Shown here in pieces: positions 35,428-43,751 of a stretch of DNA of 64,000 nucleotides. The notes under the pieces were generated by a model, which saw nothing but the letters and a program-made list of their open reading frames with translations, was not told the DNA's origin and made no database searches. This stretch comes from Streptomyces phaeoluteigriseus. Lineage in GTDB: Bacteria; Actinomycetota; Actinomycetes; Streptomycetales; Streptomycetaceae. Position 1 is the stretch's first letter. Each line of letters starts with the position of its first letter. The DNA is taken from NCBI RefSeq assembly GCF_001896135.2, contig NZ_MPOH02000011.1, positions 557,837 through 621,836 on the forward strand. Direction: 5' to 3'. Both the position numbers and the translations under genes were made by a program.

Positions 35428-36807
35428 ATGCGCAGCACGAGCAACACCATCCGGACACGCAGGACCGTGAAGGCGGCCGCCACGGTCCTCGCGGGAGCCC
35501 TCGCGCTCTCACTCACCGCGTGCGGCAGCGACGACGACAAGAGCGGCGGAAGCCAGAACACCGGCACGAAGGCGTCCGGCGACGCCCTGACCCTCCCGAA
35601 GCTGGACGGCACGACGCTGGAGGTCGCGGCCGTCTGGACGGGCCCGGAGCAGGCCAACTTCAAGAAGGTGCTGGCCGAGTTCGAGAAGCGCACCGGCGCG
35701 AAGGTCACCTTCGTCCCGGCGCAGGACCCGATCATCAACTTCCTCGGGTCCAAGATCGCGGGCGGTCAGCCGCCGGACGTGGTGATGCTGCCGCAGCCCG
35801 GCGCCATCAAGCAGGCCGTGGACAAGAAGTGGGCCAAGCCGCTGGGCGCCGAGGCCCTCAAGGAGTTGCGGAAGAACTACTCGCAGGGCTGGCAGGACAT
35901 CGGCAAGGTCGGGGCGGAGCAGTACGGCGTGTACTACAAGGCGGCCAACAAGTCGCTCATCTGGTACAACGCCAAGGTCTTCGAGAACGCCGGCGCGACC
36001 GAGCCCAAGACGTGGGACGAACTGCTGACGACGGCCCAGACGGTCTACGACTCCGGCGTCACCCCCTTCTCGATCCCGGGCGCGGACGGCTGGCCGCTGA
36101 CCGACTGGTTCGAGAACGTGTACCTCTCCCAGGCGGGCCCGGAGAAGTACGACCAACTGGCCCGGCACGAGATCAAGTGGACGGACCCTTCCGTGAAGGA
36201 GGCGCTGACCACGCTCGCGCAGATCTGGGGCAAGAAGGACTACGTGGCGGGCGGCGCCGACGGTGCCCTCCAGACGCAGTTCCCCAACGCCGTCACCCAG
36301 ACCTTCACCGGCGGTGACCAGCCCAAGGCCGCGATGGTCTACGAGGGCGACTTCGTGCAGGTCAACATCGCGCAGACGGACGCGAAGGTGGGCACGGACG
36401 CGAAGGTGTTCCCGTTCCCGAAGGTCGGCGACACCGCGCCGGTGGTCTCCGGCGGCGACGCGGCGGTCATCCTCGAGGACTCCGCGGGCGCGCAGGCGCT
36501 GGCGACCTTCCTGGCCTCGCCGGACGCGGCCGAGATCCAGGCGAAGCTGGGCGGCTATCTCTCGCCGAACAAGAACGTCGACCCGGCGGCGTACCCGAAC
36601 GACGTGCAGCGCAGAATCGCCGAGGCGCTGGTCGCGGCGGGGGACGACTTCCGCTTCGACATGTCGGACCAGGCCCCGCAGGCCTTCGGCGGTACGCCCG
36701 GCAAGGGCGAGTGGAAGGACCTCCAGGACTTCCTGAAGAACCCGACGGACGTGGCCGGCATCCAGGCGAAACTGGAGTCGGACGCGGCAGCGGCGTACGG
36801 GAACTGA
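35428..36807 (+). CDS. Extracellular solute-binding lipoprotein, second sugar ABC importer
   Basis: This 459-residue family-1 binding protein has an N-terminal signal (RTVKAAATVLAGALALSLTAC) with lipobox LTAC, then an acidic Ser/Gly linker. The body has TWDELLTTAQTVYDSGVTPF and AMVYEGDFV, common in sugar-binding proteins. It begins at the ATG of MRSTSNTI (a GTG one codon earlier overlaps the same ribosome-binding region). It heads a three-gene operon with two permeases and no ATPase, again fitting a shared MsiK-type ATPase. The substrate is unknown. Confidence 0.9.
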   Translation: MRSTSNTIRTRRTVKAAATVLAGALALSLTACGSDDDKSGGSQNTGTKASGDALTLPKLDGTTLEVAAVWTGPEQANFKKVLAEFEKRTGAKVTFVPAQDPIINFLGSKIAGGQPPDVVMLPQPGAIKQAVDKKWAKPLGAEALKELRKNYSQGWQDIGKVGAEQYGVYYKAANKSLIWYNAKVFENAGATEPKTWDELLTTAQTVYDSGVTPFSIPGADGWPLTDWFENVYLSQAGPEKYDQLARHEIKWTDPSVKEALTTLAQIWGKKDYVAGGADGALQTQFPNAVTQTFTGGDQPKAAMVYEGDFVQVNIAQTDAKVGTDAKVFPFPKVGDTAPVVSGGDAAVILEDSAGAQALATFLASPDAAEIQAKLGGYLSPNKNVDPAAYPNDVQRRIAEALVAAGDDFRFDMSDQAPQAFGGTPGKGEWKDLQDFLKNPTDVAGIQAKLESDAAAAYGN

Positions 36808-36814
36808 GCCGGTC

Positions 36815-38161
36815 ATGGCATCGGCCGGTGCGGCGGGGGCTCCCGGAGCCCCCGCCCCTCCTCGCTCGCGCAGAAGCGTGACCGGCACCCGCAGGGCGGT
36901 GGCCGCGCTGTTCCTGCTGCCCGCCCTGGTGCTGCTGGGCGCGCTCGTGGTCTACCCGATCGGGTACTCGCTCGTGCGCAGTTTCTACGACCAGTCCGGT
37001 GACGGATTCGCCGGACTCGACAACTACAAGGCCCTCTTCACCGACGACGGCATCCGCACGGCGTTGAAGAACAACGTCCTGTGGGTGGTGTTCGCGCCGA
37101 CCGTGGCGACCGCGCTCGGTCTGATCTTCGCGGTGCTGACCGAACGGATCCGCTGGGGCACCGCGTTCAAGCTGGTCGTCTTCATGCCGATGGCGATCTC
37201 GATGCTCGCCACCGGCATCATCTTCCGGCTGGTCTACGACCAGGACCCGGACAAGGGCGTCGCGAACGCGGTGTGGGTCGGGGTGCACGACACGTTCGCG
37301 CAGTCGTCGGCGTTCCCCAAGGCCCATCCGGGCCGCCAGTCGCCGCTGGAGGCCGCGCGGGGCGGCGCCTTCCTCACCAGGGAGCCGGTCCGCGCGGGCA
37401 GTCCGGTCTCCCTCCCCCTGGTCGGCGTGCCGCCGGACCAGATGCCCGACAGCGCGAAGAAGGCCGCGCCGGCCACGTCCGAGCCGGGCAAGGTCACCGG
37501 CACGACCTGGCAGGACTTCACCCGCGGCAAGGGCGTCGGCACGCTCGGCGCCCCGGACCCGTCCGAGCTGGGCTACGCGGGGATGCGGATCGAGGCGGTC
37601 AAGGACGGCAAGGTCGTGGCCTCCACGACCGCGGCCGGTGACGGCACCTTCAGCCTGCCCGAAGCGGCCGACGGGGCCCAGCTGCGGCTGCCCGCGAGCA
37701 ACTTCAAGGAGGCGTACAACGGGCTGGACTGGCTCGGGCCGTCGCTGGTCACACCGGCGATCATCGGGTCGTACATCTGGATGTGGGCGGGCTTCGCGAT
37801 GGTGCTGATCGCGGCCGGGCTGGCGAGTGTGCCGCGGGAGCTGCTGGAGGCGGCCCGGGTGGACGGGGCGAACGAGTGGCAGGTGTTCCGCAGGGTCACC
37901 GTGCCGCTGCTCGCGCCGGTCCTCGCGGTGGTCACCGTCACGCTGATGATCAACGTCCTGAAGGTGTTCGACCTGGTCTTCATCATCGCCCCCGGCTCCT
38001 CCCAGGACGACGCGAACGTGCTCGCCCTGGAGCTGTACCGCAAGGGCTTCTCCGAAGACCAACCGGGCATCGCCAGCGCCATCGCGGTGTTCCTGCTGCT
38101 GCTGGTGATCCCGGTGATGTGGTTCAACGTACGCAGGCTGCGGCGGGAGGTCAGGCGATGA
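36815..38161 (+). CDS. Sugar ABC permease (MalF type) with a large extracytoplasmic insert
   Basis: The 448-residue permease has spans at about 27-50, 88-108, 117-140, 310-335 and two more, and an EAA motif LEAARVDGANEWQVFRRV. Between spans 3 and 4 it carries about 140 extra residues (165-302) not found in ordinary permeases of this family. They include GMRIEAVKDGKVVASTTA and GDGTFSLPEAADG, which read like a small beta-sandwich. Topology puts this insert outside, where the MalF P2 loop of enteric bacteria contacts the binding protein. It begins seven bases after the lipoprotein stop and overlaps the next gene by four. Confidence 0.9.
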   Translation: MASAGAAGAPGAPAPPRSRRSVTGTRRAVAALFLLPALVLLGALVVYPIGYSLVRSFYDQSGDGFAGLDNYKALFTDDGIRTALKNNVLWVVFAPTVATALGLIFAVLTERIRWGTAFKLVVFMPMAISMLATGIIFRLVYDQDPDKGVANAVWVGVHDTFAQSSAFPKAHPGRQSPLEAARGGAFLTREPVRAGSPVSLPLVGVPPDQMPDSAKKAAPATSEPGKVTGTTWQDFTRGKGVGTLGAPDPSELGYAGMRIEAVKDGKVVASTTAAGDGTFSLPEAADGAQLRLPASNFKEAYNGLDWLGPSLVTPAIIGSYIWMWAGFAMVLIAAGLASVPRELLEAARVDGANEWQVFRRVTVPLLAPVLAVVTVTLMINVLKVFDLVFIIAPGSSQDDANVLALELYRKGFSEDQPGIASAIAVFLLLLVIPVMWFNVRRLRREVRR

Positions 38162-39039
38162 GGACTCCCGTGGAACCCGTGCGGGCCGAGCGTTCGCTGG
38201 GCGGGCGGCTCGTGGAGAAGGTGGGCGGCGGTGCGGTCCGGGTCTTCCTGATCCTGGTCGGGCTGTTCTGGCTGGTGCCGACGATCGGTCTGCTGATCTC
38301 CTCGCTGCGCTCCCCGGAGGACATGAGCGCGAGCGGCTGGTGGAAGGTGTTCGCGGAGCCGTCCCAGCTCACCGTGGACAGTTACCAGAAGCTGCTGGAG
38401 AACGGCGACATCACCAGCTCCCTCTTCAACACGGTGCTGATCACCGTCCCGGCGACGGTCCTGGTCGTCGTCATCGGCTCGCTCGCCGGATACGCGTTCG
38501 CGTGGATGGAGTTCCCGGGCCGCGACTGGTGGTTCCTGGGCGTGGTGGGACTGCTGGTGGTGCCCGTACAGGTGGCGCTCATCCCGATCGCGGAACTCTT
38601 CGGCGAACTCGGCCTGTTCGGGTCCGTCCTCGGGGTGATCCTCTTCCATGTGGGCTTCGGCCTGCCCTTCGCGGTGTTCCTGCTGAGGAACTTCTTCGCG
38701 GAGATCCCCCGCGAGCTGCTGGAGGCGGCCCGGCTGGACGGCGCCGGCGAACTGCGACTGTTCACGCGGGTCGTGATGCCGCTGGGCGGTCCGGCGATCG
38801 CGAGCCTCGGCATCTTCCAGTTCCTGTGGGTGTGGAACGACATGCTGGTGGCCCTGGTGTTCACCAACGCCGACAGCCAGCCGATCACGGTCGCTCTGCA
38901 GACCCAGGTACGGCAGTTCGGCAACAACATCGACGTGCTGGCACCCGGCGCGTTCATCTCCATGGTGGTCCCGCTGGCCGTGTTCTTCGCGTTCCAGCGG
39001 CAGTTCGTGTCCGGCGTCATGGCCGGCGCGGTCAAGTAG
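38158..39039 (+). CDS. Sugar ABC permease (MalG type)
   Basis: This 293-residue permease has six spans (VFLILVGLFWLVPTIGLLI is the first) and the EAA motif LEAARLDGAGELRLFTRV. Its ATG overlaps the stop of the MalF-type permease (ATGA), so the two are coupled. It ends the operon and is followed by a terminator. It pairs with the insert-bearing permease. Confidence 0.92.
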   Translation: MRTPVEPVRAERSLGGRLVEKVGGGAVRVFLILVGLFWLVPTIGLLISSLRSPEDMSASGWWKVFAEPSQLTVDSYQKLLENGDITSSLFNTVLITVPATVLVVVIGSLAGYAFAWMEFPGRDWWFLGVVGLLVVPVQVALIPIAELFGELGLFGSVLGVILFHVGFGLPFAVFLLRNFFAEIPRELLEAARLDGAGELRLFTRVVMPLGGPAIASLGIFQFLWVWNDMLVALVFTNADSQPITVALQTQVRQFGNNIDVLAPGAFISMVVPLAVFFAFQRQFVSGVMAGAVK

Positions 39040-39051
39040 GCCGTACGGCAA

Positions 39052-39081
39052 GGGGGGGTGGGCATCATCGGCCCGCCCCCC
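39052..39081 (+). terminator. Terminator after the second sugar ABC operon
   Basis: GGGGGGTGGGC pairs with GCCCGCCCCCC (one G-U pair) around a seven-base loop, 13 bases past the permease stop. Confidence 0.75.
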
Positions 39082-39189
39082 TCCGTTCACCCGGTGTCCC
39101 CCGGATGCCGTAGACGAACGTAACCAAGTCACTCCATCGGCCGTTGCCCGGACCAGGCCCTGTCGTCCGCGCCGACCTATGGATGTCCC

Positions 39190-41445
39190 TTGCCCAGGTT
39201 CAGTGTCATCGTCCCCGCGTACAAGGTTCAGGCGTACCTGCACGAGTGCCTCGAATCCGTGCTGTCCCAGTCGTACACCGACTTCGAGCTGATCGCCGTC
39301 GACGACGGTTCGCCGGACGCCTGCGGCGAGATCATCGACGAGTTCGCGGCCCGCGACCCCCGCGTGCGAGCCCTGCACCTGCCCGAGAACGCCGGTCTGG
39401 GACCCGCGCGCAACGCGGGCCTCGCCCAGGCCACCGGCGACTACCTGCTGTTCCTGGACTCCGACGACACGCTCACCCCGGACGCGCTGCGCGCGATCGC
39501 CGGCCGGTTGAAGGACACCGGCGAGCCCGACGTCCTGGTGTACGACTACGCGACCGCGTTCTGGACGGGTGAGACCGAACGCCACCGGTTCACCGAGCAG
39601 CTCACCGAGCGAGGCCCGGCGCCCTTCCGGCTGGAGGACCGGCCGGGGCTGCTGAGGGTGCTGATGGTCGCCTGGAACAAGGCCTACCGGCGGGATTTCG
39701 TCGAGCGCGTCGGCCTGACCTTCCCGCCCGGCTACTACGAGGACACCCCCTGGACCTACCCGGCACTGCTGACCGCCGGGTCGATCGCGACGCTGGACCG
39801 GGTCTGCGTCCACTACCGGCGGCGCCGCGCCGGCAACATCCTCTCCACCACCAGCCGCCGCCACTTCGACGTCCTCGACCAGTACGACCGGGTGTTCGCG
39901 TTCATCGACCGGCGGCCCGAACTCGCCCACTGGCGGCCGGTGTTGTTCCGCCGCATGGTCGACCACCTGACGACGGTGTTCACGCGGCCGGACCGGCTGC
40001 CGCGCGGTTCACGCGGCGAGTTCCTGCGCCGGGCCCGCGCCCACTACCGCCGTTACCGCACGCCCGGCGCGCCCGTCCCGCTGCGCTCCCGGCTGCGCCA
40101 CGGCCTCGTCCACCTCGGCCTGCACCGCACCTACCGGGTGCTCCAGGCGGCCACGATCCTGCGCCGCCGCACGGGCGGGGGCGCCGCGGGACTCGCCCGC
40201 GCCCTGAAGGCCGTCTGCCTCCGGGCCCACTACCGGATCCAGCTGCGTCTGCCGCTGCGTGCCGACCGCGCCGTCTTCGCCGCCTACTGGGGCCGCGGCC
40301 ACGGCTGCAACCCGGGCGCGCTGGAGAGCGCGTTCCGCGCCCTCGCCCCGCAGGTGCGCACCGCGTGGATCGTCCGCCCCGAGCACCGGCACGCCGTCCC
40401 GCCGGGCCCGCGTCCGCTGGTCTCCGGCACGGCCGCCTACTGGACGGCGCTGGCCCGCTCCAAGTACCTGGTGAACAACGTCAACTTCGACCGCAGGATG
40501 GTCAAGCGCCCCGGCCAGGTCTTCGTGCAGACCCAGCACGGCACCCCGCTCAAGCACATGGGCCTCGACCTCCAGGAACGCCCCGCGGCGGCCCGCGACA
40601 TGGACTTCGCGGAGCTGCTCAGGGGCGTCGACAAGTGGGACTACGTCCTGTCCGCCAACCGCCACACCACCCTCACCTGGGAACGCGTCTACCCCGGCGG
40701 CTACACCACGCTGGAGTACGGCTACCCCCGCAACGACGTCTTCCAGCGGGCCACCGCCGCGGACGTGGCCCGGCTGCGCGAGGAGCTGGGCATCCCGCGC
40801 GACACGGTGGCGATCCTGTACGCCCCCACCCACCGCGACTACCGCCGCACCCAGCGCGCCGCCCTCGACCTGGAACGGCTCCTGGACCGGCTGGGCCCCC
40901 GCTTCGTGATCCTGGCCCGCGCCCACTACTGGCAGCCCGCCACGGCGCCGCGGGCCGACGGCCGGGTCATCGACGTCAGCGACCACCCGAGCGTGGAGTC
41001 CCTCTGCCTGGCCTCGGACGCCCTCCTCACCGACTACTCGTCGATCATGTTCGACTACGCCGGCCTGGACCGCCCGATCGTCGTCCACGCCGAGGACTGG
41101 GAGGCCTACGAGGCGGCCCGGGGCACCTACTTCGACGTGCGCGCCTTCCCGCCGGGCGCGGTCGCCCGCAGCGAGGACGAACTGATCGACATCTTCGCGA
41201 CCGGCCACTGGCGCGGCTCCCGCTCGGCCCAGTTGCGCGCCGCGTTCCGCGAGCGGTTCTGCCCGTACGACGACGGACGCGCCGCCGAGCGCGTCGTACG
41301 GCGGGTCGTGCTGGGCGAGACGGAGGTGCCGCCCGTCGTGCCGCTCGCGGAGCGCCGTCCCGTGCCGTCGGCGGCGGCGAGTCACACGCGCCCCGCGCTG
41401 ACCACCGTGCCGCAGCCTTCGGGCCCCCGGGTCACCAGCCACTAG
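39190..41445 (+). CDS. Bifunctional GT2 glycosyltransferase/CDP-glycerol glycerophosphotransferase, copy 1
   Basis: This 751-residue protein has a family-2 glycosyltransferase domain at ~1-240 with VDDGSPD (nucleotide-sugar binding) and LDSDD (metal-binding DxD region). A basic linker follows. A TagF-type CDP-glycerol:polyglycerol phosphate transferase domain lies at ~370-715 (QTQHGTPLKHMG, YAPTHRDYRR, LTDYSSIMFDYAGLDRP). It would add sugar and polyol-phosphate units to a wall teichoic acid or similar polymer at the membrane. The start is TTG at LPRFSVIVP, fitted to the paralogues' N-termini. It is the first of three related genes. Confidence 0.85.
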   Translation: MPRFSVIVPAYKVQAYLHECLESVLSQSYTDFELIAVDDGSPDACGEIIDEFAARDPRVRALHLPENAGLGPARNAGLAQATGDYLLFLDSDDTLTPDALRAIAGRLKDTGEPDVLVYDYATAFWTGETERHRFTEQLTERGPAPFRLEDRPGLLRVLMVAWNKAYRRDFVERVGLTFPPGYYEDTPWTYPALLTAGSIATLDRVCVHYRRRRAGNILSTTSRRHFDVLDQYDRVFAFIDRRPELAHWRPVLFRRMVDHLTTVFTRPDRLPRGSRGEFLRRARAHYRRYRTPGAPVPLRSRLRHGLVHLGLHRTYRVLQAATILRRRTGGGAAGLARALKAVCLRAHYRIQLRLPLRADRAVFAAYWGRGHGCNPGALESAFRALAPQVRTAWIVRPEHRHAVPPGPRPLVSGTAAYWTALARSKYLVNNVNFDRRMVKRPGQVFVQTQHGTPLKHMGLDLQERPAAARDMDFAELLRGVDKWDYVLSANRHTTLTWERVYPGGYTTLEYGYPRNDVFQRATAADVARLREELGIPRDTVAILYAPTHRDYRRTQRAALDLERLLDRLGPRFVILARAHYWQPATAPRADGRVIDVSDHPSVESLCLASDALLTDYSSIMFDYAGLDRPIVVHAEDWEAYEAARGTYFDVRAFPPGAVARSEDELIDIFATGHWRGSRSAQLRAAFRERFCPYDDGRAAERVVRRVVLGETEVPPVVPLAERRPVPSAAASHTRPALTTVPQPSGPRVTSH

Positions 41446-41550
41446 AAGCCCCGCGTCCTTCCGTGCCGGAGCCCCGCCGGAGCCCCGCCGGAGCGCCGCT
41501 TGGGCGCTCACCTCTCCGGACCCGACCGAGCCAGACACAGAAAGAGCAGA

Positions 41551-43743
41551 ATGCCCCGCTTCAGCATCATCGTTCCGTCCCATGGGGTCGCCGGCCGGCT
41601 GTCCCTGGCGCTGGACTCCGTCCTCGGGCAGTCCTTCGGCGACTTCGAGCTGATCCCGGTCTGCGACGCGCCCGACGCCCCGGCCTGGGCCGTCGCCGCC
41701 GGGTACGCCGAGCGGGACAGCCGGGTGACCCCGGTGTCCTCGCCGCCGTCGGCGGGGCTCGCCGGCGCGCGCAACACCGGGATGCGGGCGGCGACCGGCG
41801 CGTATCTGCTGTTCCTCGACGGCGACGACACCCTCGCGCCGGGCGCGCTGACCGCGCTGGACGCCCGGCTGGCCGAGACGGGCGAGGTGGACGTCCTGTA
41901 CGCCGGGCACGAGCGGACTCCGTGGTGGGAGGGTGAGCCGGCCAACCCGGCGGACCCGCTGTTCGCCAAGGCGCCCCGGGGTGCCTTCCCGCCCGCCGAG
42001 GCCCCCGAGATCACCGGCGTGCAACTGCCCGTGTGGAGCGCCGCCTACCGGCACGACTTCCTCACCGCGCACGCACTCACCTTCCCCACCGGGCACTTCA
42101 CGGACATCGGCTTCGGCGGCCTGGTCACCGTGCACGCCGAGCGGGTCGCGGTCCTGCGCTCCGTCGTCGTACGGCATCTGCTGCGGCGGCAGGGCAGCCG
42201 GCTCAACCTGCCGGGCGAGCACCACGCCGACCTGCTGGAACAGACCGATCTGGTGCTCACCGCGGCCGCCGGACGCGGCTCCACCGGTGACCTGTTCGCC
42301 CAGTTGTTCGCCGCCGTGCTGAAGACGGCCGCGCACCCGGCCCGGCTGCCCGCCTCCCATCGCCGGGCCTTCTTCCGCCGGGCGACCGCGCTCCACCGGC
42401 GCCACCGGCCGGCCGGGTTCCGCAGGCCCGGCGGGAGCCTGGGAGTGCAGCACCGGCTGCTGGCGGCAGGGGCGTACACGGCCTTCCGCGCGCTGCGCGG
42501 CGCCAACCGGAAGCTGTCGGCCGCCGCCCAGCGGATCCCGCGCCCCCGCGGACTGCGCACCCGCCTGTACTACCGGCTGCAACTGCGCCGCCGTATCGAC
42601 CCCCACCTGGCCGTGTACTGCGCGTACTGGGGCCGGGGTTACGCGTGCAGCCCCGCCGCGATCCACGCCAAGGCCGCCGAACTCGCGCCGCACATCCGCT
42701 CGGTGTTCCTCGTCGAGCCCGAACAGGCGCACGCGATGCCGCCGGGGATCGACCACGCCGTGATCGGCAGCCGCCGGGCCTGGCGGCTGCTCGCGCGCGC
42801 CAAGTACCTCGTCAACAACGCCAACTTCGCGGAGGGCGTCGTCAAGCGCGAGGGCAGCGTGCACGTGCAGACGCAGCACGGCACCCCGCTGAAGAAGATG
42901 GGCGTCGACCAGTCGACGTACCCGGTGGTGGCGGCCGCGACCGGCAGCTTCACCAAGCTGCTGGGCCGCGTCGACCGGTGGGACTACAACCTGTCCTCCA
43001 ACACCCACTCCACCCAGATGTGGGAGCGCGCCTTCCCCGGCTCGTACGAGCACCTGGAGTACGGCTATCCGCGCAACGACGTCCTCCTGACTGCGACCGC
43101 AGAGGACGTCGCCCGTGTCCGGCGCGAGCTGGGCGTCCCGGAGGGGAAGACGGCCGTGCTGTACGCGCCGACCCACCGCGACCACCGGACCGGCTTCGAC
43201 ACGGGCCTGGACCTGGAGGCGTTCTGCGAGGCGGCCGGCGAGGACGTCGTCGTGCTGCTGCGGGCGCACTACTTCTACGACCAGGGCGTACGCCGGGGCT
43301 CCGGACGGATCATCGACGTGACCGCGCACCGCTCCGCCGAGGACGTGTGTCTGGCCGCCGACGTGCTGGTCACCGACTACTCGTCGATCATGTTCGACTA
43401 CGCCAACCTGGACCGTCCGATCGTCGTGTACGCCGACGACTGGGACGTCTACACCGAGACGCGGGGCGTGTACTTCGACCTGATGGCGGCCCCGCCGGGA
43501 CCGGTCGCCCGGACGCCCGAGGAGCTGGCCCGCGTCTTCGCCGACGGCTCGTACGACTCGGCCGCGTCCCGGTCGCTCAGGAACATCTTCCGGGCCCGTT
43601 TCTGCCAGTTCGACGACGGGCGGGCCGCCGAGCGCGTCGTCCGGCGGGTGCTGCTCGGCGAGCCCGCGGAGGCGATCCCGCCCGTGCGGCCGCTCGCCGA
43701 GCGCGTCCCGGCCCCCGCCGCCTCCATCCTCGTAAGGAGCTGA
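41551..43743 (+). CDS. GT2-like/CDP-glycerol glycerophosphotransferase fusion, copy 2 (divergent GT2 half)
   Basis: This 730-residue protein has the same two-domain layout as its neighbours. The C-terminal TagF-like half is intact (QTQHGTPLKKMGVDQ, YAPTHRDHRTG, VTDYSSIMFDYANLDRP). In the GT2 half the usual VDDGS motif is replaced by VCDAPDAPA and the later acidic motif YYEDTPW seen in copies 1 and 3 is missing (GHFTDIGFGG instead), although LDGDD remains. This half may have lost or changed activity. It starts at MPRFSIIVPSHG after an AAAGAGCAGA sequence. Confidence 0.85.
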   Translation: MPRFSIIVPSHGVAGRLSLALDSVLGQSFGDFELIPVCDAPDAPAWAVAAGYAERDSRVTPVSSPPSAGLAGARNTGMRAATGAYLLFLDGDDTLAPGALTALDARLAETGEVDVLYAGHERTPWWEGEPANPADPLFAKAPRGAFPPAEAPEITGVQLPVWSAAYRHDFLTAHALTFPTGHFTDIGFGGLVTVHAERVAVLRSVVVRHLLRRQGSRLNLPGEHHADLLEQTDLVLTAAAGRGSTGDLFAQLFAAVLKTAAHPARLPASHRRAFFRRATALHRRHRPAGFRRPGGSLGVQHRLLAAGAYTAFRALRGANRKLSAAAQRIPRPRGLRTRLYYRLQLRRRIDPHLAVYCAYWGRGYACSPAAIHAKAAELAPHIRSVFLVEPEQAHAMPPGIDHAVIGSRRAWRLLARAKYLVNNANFAEGVVKREGSVHVQTQHGTPLKKMGVDQSTYPVVAAATGSFTKLLGRVDRWDYNLSSNTHSTQMWERAFPGSYEHLEYGYPRNDVLLTATAEDVARVRRELGVPEGKTAVLYAPTHRDHRTGFDTGLDLEAFCEAAGEDVVVLLRAHYFYDQGVRRGSGRIIDVTAHRSAEDVCLAADVLVTDYSSIMFDYANLDRPIVVYADDWDVYTETRGVYFDLMAAPPGPVARTPEELARVFADGSYDSAASRSLRNIFRARFCQFDDGRAAERVVRRVLLGEPAEAIPPVRPLAERVPAPAASILVRS

Positions 43744-43751
43744 CCCCCGCA

